Source: an uncultured Alphaproteobacteria bacterium (GTDB lineage Bacteria > Pseudomonadota > Alphaproteobacteria > HIMB59). From it: DNA of 60,949 bases. The stretch spans positions 1 to 60,949 of the forward strand of contig CACLZM010000007.1 in NCBI GenBank assembly GCA_902611415.1. Reading direction: 5' to 3'. The first letter of the stretch is position 1; each line of letters starts with the position of its first letter. Below are positions 55,900-60,949 of this stretch, one piece after another. The translations under genes were made by a program, and so were the position numbers. The notes under the pieces are model-generated. The model did not search any database. It was given only the letters and a program-made list of their open reading frames with translations, and was not told the origin of the DNA.

Positions 55900-56642
55900 C
55901 TTTGAAATTTTTTTGTAATTGCGTTTGTTATATTTTCAAATTTTAGAGAATAATCATCTTTATAATCAAAACAATAAGGCTTTCCGTCATCACAACTTTT
56001 AGGGATATTTAAATTAAAAGGAAGTTCTTCAATTAAATTTATATTTTCTTTTAGTAGTAGAGACTTAGTCTTTGACTCACCAAAAATATATTTTTTTTCA
56101 TTTTGTTCTTCTAAATAAGACATATTTTCAACTACACCAAGTATTGGAACATTAACCTTGATAAACATATTAATACCTCTGATGACATCTTTTAAAGATA
56201 GAAGCTGTGGAGTTGTAATAATAAGAGTTCCATCCAGTTTGAGCTTTTGAGACATTGATATTTGTACATCTCCGGTACCAGGGGGAAAATCAACAATTAA
56301 ATAGTCTAAATCACCCCAAATTGTCTTGTTAATAAGCCCATCAAGCCCTTTTGCTAACATTGGTCCTCGCCAAACAATCGCTTGTTCTTCATTGACAAGA
56401 AAACCTATTGACATTGCTTTAATCCCAAATACTTCAAAGGGTAAAAACTTCCCATCTTCAACTTTAGGTTCCTTATCTCCGATGCCAAGTAATGTTGGGA
56501 CACTAGGTCCATAAATGTCTGCGTCTAAAAGGCCAACTTTGTATCCTTGGTTTGCTAAAGTTATAGCGATATTGCAAGCTACAGTAGATTTACCAACACC
56601 ACCTTTACAGCTTGATATTCCAAAACAAGTCTTGATATTCAT
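55896..56642 (-). CDS. Mrp/ApbC-like P-loop ATPase lacking the CxxC motif
   Basis: A 248-aa MinD-type P-loop NTPase of the Mrp/NBP35 family. The deviant Walker A is SCKGGVGKST (11-20). GLLDADIYGPSVPTLLG and the Walker B-like IVDFPPGTGDVQ are seen. The usual N-terminal MIP18-like domain is missing, so it begins at the ATPase. In the place of the NMSYxxCPxCG cluster-binding motif the sequence reads VENMSYLEEQNEKKYIFG, with no cysteine pair. Fe-S carrier function is therefore doubtful. It is divergent from hflK. Confidence 0.85.
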   Translation of the reverse strand: MNIKTCFGISSCKGGVGKSTVACNIAITLANQGYKVGLLDADIYGPSVPTLLGIGDKEPKVEDGKFLPFEVFGIKAMSIGFLVNEEQAIVWRGPMLAKGLDGLINKTIWGDLDYLIVDFPPGTGDVQISMSQKLKLDGTLIITTPQLLSLKDVIRGINMFIKVNVPILGVVENMSYLEEQNEKKYIFGESKTKSLLLKENINLIEELPFNLNIPKSCDDGKPYCFDYKDDYSLKFENITNAITKKFQS

Positions 56643-56668
56643 ATATTAAACACTACATATAATGTATC

Positions 56669-57766
56669 GTGAACAAAAACAAATTTAAAATTTTTGCACT
56701 TGATGGTCCATGGGGGCCTTCATCAGGGAACAATAATAGAGGTTCCGGCGGTTTCTCAGGTGGTAACAACGATTCAATTGATGACCTTCTCAAAGATTTA
56801 AAGAATAAATACAAAATTAAAATGCCTTTTAAAGGTGGTTTTAAGGGTGTTTCATTTTTAATATTAATAGCTTTTGTAATTTGGCTTGCGACAGGTTTTT
56901 ATAGAGTTGAGCCTGATGAACAAGGGGTTGAACTACTTTTTGGTAAATGGAATGAAAGTACAACAGATCCAGGGCTCCATTATTTTTTCCCAACACCTAT
57001 AGGAAAAGTCTTAACTCCTAAAGTTGAGGCAATCAGGAAAATTAATGTTGGTTTTAGATCCAATGGTAATTCTACTAGAGATGTACTCGAAGAAAGTATG
57101 ATGTTAACATCCGACCAAAATATATCTGATTTAGATTATACAGTTCTATACAGAATTAAAGATGCTGGGCAGTTTTTATTTAATTTAAGAGACCCTGAAG
57201 AAACAGTAAAAGTTATATCTGAAAGTGTTTTAAGAGAAGTTGTCGGTCAGACTAACTTAGAAGGCCTACTAACCGTATCTAGACAATCAGTTGAAAGAGA
57301 CTCAAGATCTTTACTACAAGAACTTTTGGATGAATATGAAGTTGGAATACTAATTCAATCTATACAATTACAAGACGTTAACCCCCCAAGAGAGGTTATA
57401 GATGCATTTGATGATGTTCAAAAAGCAAGACAGGATAAGGAGAGAACAGTCAACCAAGCAGAGGCTTACAGTAACAGAATTGTGCCTGAGGCAAGAGGTG
57501 AAGCTGAAAAAATCCTCCAAGAGGCAGAGGGTTATAAAAATAAACTAATTAAACAAGCTGAAGGTGAAGCAAGTAGATTTCTTCAAGTGTTAGACACATA
57601 TGAGCAATCTAAAGAGACAACAAAAAAAAGAATTTATTTAGAAACATTAAGAGACGTCCTGTCAGGATCTAGTAAAATAATGATTGATCAGAATTCTGGT
57701 AACGGAGTTGTTCCGTATTTGCCTTTAAACGAGTTAAACAAGAGCAAGCAGACAGGTAGCAACTAA
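56669..57766 (+). CDS. hflK: HflK, FtsH-associated SPFH protein
   Basis: A 365-aa inner-membrane protein that, with HflC, caps and modulates the FtsH protease. GTG 56669 is the start. The glycine/asparagine-rich N-terminal arm (DGPWGPSSGNNNRG) is typical of HflK, followed by one membrane helix (about 61-77). The SPFH/band-7 domain begins at VEPDEQGVELLFG. The coiled coil EARGEAEKILQEAEGYKN follows. Its stop overlaps the hflC ATG by one base. Confidence 0.95.
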   Translation: MNKNKFKIFALDGPWGPSSGNNNRGSGGFSGGNNDSIDDLLKDLKNKYKIKMPFKGGFKGVSFLILIAFVIWLATGFYRVEPDEQGVELLFGKWNESTTDPGLHYFFPTPIGKVLTPKVEAIRKINVGFRSNGNSTRDVLEESMMLTSDQNISDLDYTVLYRIKDAGQFLFNLRDPEETVKVISESVLREVVGQTNLEGLLTVSRQSVERDSRSLLQELLDEYEVGILIQSIQLQDVNPPREVIDAFDDVQKARQDKERTVNQAEAYSNRIVPEARGEAEKILQEAEGYKNKLIKQAEGEASRFLQVLDTYEQSKETTKKRIYLETLRDVLSGSSKIMIDQNSGNGVVPYLPLNELNKSKQTGSN

Positions 57767-58635
57767 TGAAAATGAGAAACTATATTATTGTTGGATTATC
57801 TTTCTTCTTTATCTTGTTTGCATCAGGCTTTTTCTTTGTTGTTGATCAAACAAAACAAGTAATTGTTTTGCAATTTGGTGAACCGCGTGCTGTGCATCAA
57901 TCACCTGGTTTGAAATTTAAACTACCATTTATCCAAAACGTTGTTTACTACGACAGCAGGGTTTTAAACTTAGATCCTGCTCAAGAAGAGGTAATACTAA
58001 GAGACCAAAAGCGTATTGTGGTCGACTCAATAGTCAGATATATGATTAAAGATCCTTTAAAGTTTTTTCAAACAACCAGAACAGAGTTAGCCCTTAATGA
58101 TCGTTTGGGTAGAATAGTAAACTCATCTGTAAGAGGTGTAATAGCTCAGTATCAATTAAATGATTTGTTATCTGATGATCGTGATAAAATTATGGCTGAG
58201 ATTTTTGAAAATGTTCGTGAAGATCAAGATACCTTTGGTATTGAAATTGTTGACCTGAGGTTAAAAAGAACAGAACTTACACCAGAAGTTCAATCTAACG
58301 TGTTTGATAGGATGAGAACGGAAAGAGAAAGGGAAGCAAATTTATTAAGAGCGGAAGGTCAGGAGATCTCACAAAAAATTAAGGCTACTGCAGATAGAGA
58401 GAAAATTGAGATTATTGCTGAAGCAGAAAAACAATCTAATATCTTAAAAGGTGAAGGTGAAGCCGCAAGAAACCAAATTTTAAATGAGGCTTTTGCAAAA
58501 GACCCTGAATTTTTTGAATTTATTAGATCAATGGAAGCATACGCAGATACTTTTAAAGACGGAACAACTACTATGGTCATTTCTCCTGATAGTGACTTCT
58601 TTGAGTACTTTGAAAACTCTGAGGGCGCCAACTAA
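57766..58635 (+). CDS. hflC: HflC, FtsH-associated SPFH protein
   Basis: A 289-aa SPFH/band-7 partner of HflK. It has a membrane helix at about 7-26, then VVDQTKQVIVLQFGEPR. A long charged coiled coil follows (RTEREREANLLRAEGQEIS, then IIAEAEKQSNILKGEGEA), and a C-terminal TFKDGTTTMVISPDSDFF is seen. It starts within the hflK stop, showing coupling. The degP-like gene follows 13 bp later. Confidence 0.95.
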   Translation: MKMRNYIIVGLSFFFILFASGFFFVVDQTKQVIVLQFGEPRAVHQSPGLKFKLPFIQNVVYYDSRVLNLDPAQEEVILRDQKRIVVDSIVRYMIKDPLKFFQTTRTELALNDRLGRIVNSSVRGVIAQYQLNDLLSDDRDKIMAEIFENVREDQDTFGIEIVDLRLKRTELTPEVQSNVFDRMRTEREREANLLRAEGQEISQKIKATADREKIEIIAEAEKQSNILKGEGEAARNQILNEAFAKDPEFFEFIRSMEAYADTFKDGTTTMVISPDSDFFEYFENSEGAN

Positions 58636-58648
58636 ATAAAATTTTTAA

Positions 58649-60037
58649 ATGAAAAGACACTTAGTTTTATCTCTTTTCAGTATATTTTTTATAATCCAAA
58701 GTGCATCAGCACAATTTGAGAGAGGTTATGCAGATTTAGTTGATGAACTTTTACCTTCAGTTGTAAGTATTGCTACTAGTCAAACCGTAGAAAGACAAAC
58801 TAGGCAATTACCTGAATTACCAGAAGGCCATCCGTTCAATGATATGTTTGATGATTTTTTTGGCAATCAAATGCCAAAACGTGAAAATCTAACAGGTCTT
58901 GGGTCAGGATTTATTATTAGCGATGAAGGTTATGTAGTAACAAATAATCACGTAATAAGTGGAGCAGATCAGATTACTGTAATTTTCAATAATGGAATCG
59001 ATGAAGTTCCTGCAGAACTTGTTGGAACTGACCCAAAAACTGACATAGCTGTTTTAAAAATTGACCCCTCAACTGTTGACATACAAAGTGTTAATTGGGG
59101 AGACTCGGATTTGTCAAGAGTTGGAGATATTGTACTGGCTATTGGTAACCCTCTGGGTTTAGGCGGAACTGTAACTTCAGGAATAATATCATCTATAAAT
59201 AGAGATATAGGTGGTGGCCCTTACGTTGACTTTATACAAACTGATGCACCAATCAATAGAGGTAACTCCGGCGGACCCTTATTTAATTTAGATGGAGAGG
59301 TAATTGGAATTAATTCAATGATTATCTCTCAAACAGGTGGAAGTGTTGGCTTAGGTTTTTCTATTCCCTCTCAAACAGCAAAATTAATTGTTGAACAAAT
59401 AATCTCATTTGGTCAGGCAAAAAGAGGAAGACTTGGTGTTCAAATTCAAGATTTAACTGAAGAATTTTCCGAGAGTTTAGGCTATGACTCAACGGAGGGA
59501 GCATTTGTTGCTTCTGTTGAACCAAATAGCCCTGCTGCGTTATCAAACATTCAAGCTGGAGATATAATAATTGAGTTTAACAATCAAAAAATCACATCAT
59601 TTAAAGATTTGCCTAAAGTTGTTGCTGAAACCCCAATAGATAGTGAAGTAATTGTTAAAGTTTGGAGAAACGGAGAAATTATAGATATAAAGGTAAGGGT
59701 AGGTGAATTAGAGGAGGGTCGCAAACTCGCTAAAAATGATGGTGTTTATTTAGAAGAGTTAGATATCACTGTTCTTGAGTTGACAATAGATGCTATAAAT
59801 TCTTTAGGGTTAGACTCAAAAACTAAAGGTATTTTGGTCACAGAGGTAGGAGATAATAATGAAAATCTTTTAAAGAATGATGTTATCATCCAAGTATCTA
59901 GTGAAAAAATTACAGATATAAGTTCTTTTGAGAAGATCATATCAAATAGTATTAATTTGAATCGAGATAAATTGTTATTAAGGGTTATTAGAGATGGTAA
60001 TGAATTTTGGTTAATAAACCCATTCGTTATTGAATAA
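58649..60037 (+). CDS. DegP/Do-family periplasmic serine protease
   Basis: A 462-aa HtrA-type protease for misfolded envelope proteins. The signal peptide is about 1-21 (SASAQF). The catalytic triad is His101 in VTNNHV, Asp132 in DPKTDIAVLKI, and Ser207 in GNSGGPL. Two PDZ domains follow (about 255-350 and 370-455). The linker LPELPEGHPFNDMFDDFFG is the usual LA-loop. It is grouped with hflKC, a standard alphaproteobacterial membrane quality-control set. Confidence 0.95.
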   Translation: MKRHLVLSLFSIFFIIQSASAQFERGYADLVDELLPSVVSIATSQTVERQTRQLPELPEGHPFNDMFDDFFGNQMPKRENLTGLGSGFIISDEGYVVTNNHVISGADQITVIFNNGIDEVPAELVGTDPKTDIAVLKIDPSTVDIQSVNWGDSDLSRVGDIVLAIGNPLGLGGTVTSGIISSINRDIGGGPYVDFIQTDAPINRGNSGGPLFNLDGEVIGINSMIISQTGGSVGLGFSIPSQTAKLIVEQIISFGQAKRGRLGVQIQDLTEEFSESLGYDSTEGAFVASVEPNSPAALSNIQAGDIIIEFNNQKITSFKDLPKVVAETPIDSEVIVKVWRNGEIIDIKVRVGELEEGRKLAKNDGVYLEELDITVLELTIDAINSLGLDSKTKGILVTEVGDNNENLLKNDVIIQVSSEKITDISSFEKIISNSINLNRDKLLLRVIRDGNEFWLINPFVIE

Positions 60038-60941
60038 ATTTCTTTTTGTTGTAGGTCCCACTTGTTCAGGTAAAAATGATTACGCATATGAACTATCAAA
60101 ATTAATAGATATAGAAGTTATTAATGCTGACAGTATACAAGTTTATAAACAATTAAAGATTTTATCAAATAGACCCACAGAGCAAGAATTAAAGATTGTC
60201 CCTCATCATCTCTATGGACATATCAATAATAAAGAATATTCAGTCAATCATTGGGTTGAAGAAGTTAAAACAGTAATCAAAAATATTCAAAGTAGAAATA
60301 AAATACCTGTTTTTGTTGGTGGTACTGGATTTTATGTTCAATCACTAATAGAGGGATTATCAGTGATGCCTTCAGTTAGTCACAAATTTAAAAAACAAGC
60401 AGAGGATTTATTTTTAGACAAAGGCCCAGATCATTGTCTGAATATTTTAGAAAAATTTTATAAAGAGAAAATTTTCCCAAAAGATAAACAAAGATTATTA
60501 AGCCGTTTAGCTTTTTGCTTGGAGTATAATGATACAATGGAAAATAATTACGGTAATAAAGTACCAATCACTCCTAATTCACTCGTTATTCAAGTTACAA
60601 AACCCAAGAAAGATCTTTATAAAAAAGCAGAATTAAGATTTCATGAAATGATAAATAAGGGTGCTTTAGATGAGGTCAAATCACTTTATGAAAATAAAAA
60701 AATATCAAAAACTCTCTTCAAAGCTCATGGTCTGCCAGAGTTATTATCTTGTGTCAGAAATAAATTAAGTTTAGATGAGGCTATTTATTTAGGAATTAAA
60801 AATACCAAGAGGTATATTAAAAGACAGTTTACATGGTGGAATAACCAGAAATTTAGCCAACTTAATTTGAGAATAAACTATAAAAAAAGCTTCCCTAAAG
60901 ATTCAATTGAAAATATAAGTATATACCTAAATGAACAATGA
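60030..60941 (+). CDS. miaA: tRNA dimethylallyltransferase
   Basis: A 303-aa enzyme adding a dimethylallyl group to A37 of tRNAs reading U-starting codons. It starts at TTG 60030, overlapping the protease gene by 8 bp. The P-loop is GPTCSGK (9-15), with Cys where Ala is usual. INADSIQVYKQL follows, with the catalytic Asp. GGTGFYVQSLIEGL and IKNTKRYIKRQFTWWNNQ are typical. It is complete, and the window ends 8 bp later. Confidence 0.95.
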   Translation: MNKFLFVVGPTCSGKNDYAYELSKLIDIEVINADSIQVYKQLKILSNRPTEQELKIVPHHLYGHINNKEYSVNHWVEEVKTVIKNIQSRNKIPVFVGGTGFYVQSLIEGLSVMPSVSHKFKKQAEDLFLDKGPDHCLNILEKFYKEKIFPKDKQRLLSRLAFCLEYNDTMENNYGNKVPITPNSLVIQVTKPKKDLYKKAELRFHEMINKGALDEVKSLYENKKISKTLFKAHGLPELLSCVRNKLSLDEAIYLGIKNTKRYIKRQFTWWNNQKFSQLNLRINYKKSFPKDSIENISIYLNEQ

Positions 60942-60949
60942 AAACGAAT

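Overview
This window is a densely packed, strongly AT-rich stretch of a bacterial chromosome. Several features point to an alphaproteobacterium: a circularly permuted two-piece tmRNA gene, a three-gene transhydrogenase (pntAA-pntAB-pntB), an LsrB/VtlR-type LysR regulator, a DUF1244 protein, rpsU next to a COQ9-family gene, a zf-CHCC protein, a plant-type gshA, and an order murA-hisG-hisD-infA-RNase E/G. Overlapping start/stop codons, very short spacers, small genes and low GC suggest a streamlined free-living, probably marine, lineage of the SAR11-like or AEGEAN-169/HIMB59-like kind. The lineage is inferred; no 16S gene is present.

Layout. 1-24.1 kb is core metabolism and maintenance: uvrC (runs off the left edge), a LysR regulator, a zinc-finger protein coupled to htpG, leucyl aminopeptidase, a lytic-transglycosylase-like lipoprotein, gshA-gshB (glutathione synthesis), an AsmA-like protein, a Ca2+/Na+ antiporter, uvrB, an aminotransferase, pyruvate kinase, DUF1244, oligoendopeptidase F, an ABC1/UbiB-family kinase, the pnt operon, rpsU and COQ9. 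24.2-34.7 kb is catabolic: an aldehyde dehydrogenase / glutamine-synthetase-like / iron alcohol dehydrogenase set that looks like a gamma-glutamyl amino-alcohol pathway, an IMPase-family phosphatase, a DsbA-family protein, a BASS transporter, a 3-hydroxyisobutyrate-dehydrogenase-like enzyme, a thioesterase, an LhgO-like oxidase and a Bcp-type peroxiredoxin.

34.7-44.8 kb is the accessory part. It holds a strong hairpin of unknown identity, tRNA-Thr(GGT), an O-acyltransferase broken by two poly-T frameshifts, small membrane proteins, a methyltransferase, a 26-residue cysteine-rich peptide, and an Anbu (proteasome-like) locus whose operon also encodes a 52-aa membrane protein and a secreted protein with tyrosine-rich heptad repeats. 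A circularly permuted ATP-grasp gene, an ASPIC/UnbV repeat protein and several small membrane proteins follow.

44.8-60.9 kb is core again: clpB, murA, hisG, hisD, infA, a short RNase E/G, tRNA-Phe(GAA), small enzymes, the tmRNA, thyX, an Mrp-like ATPase lacking its CxxC, hflK-hflC-degP and miaA. A 16-bp direct repeat lies in the tmRNA 3' end and 816 bp away. Phased 10-bp repeats lie just inside both copies, and a PEBP-family gene lies between them. This looks like a small remnant of a mobile element integrated at ssrA.
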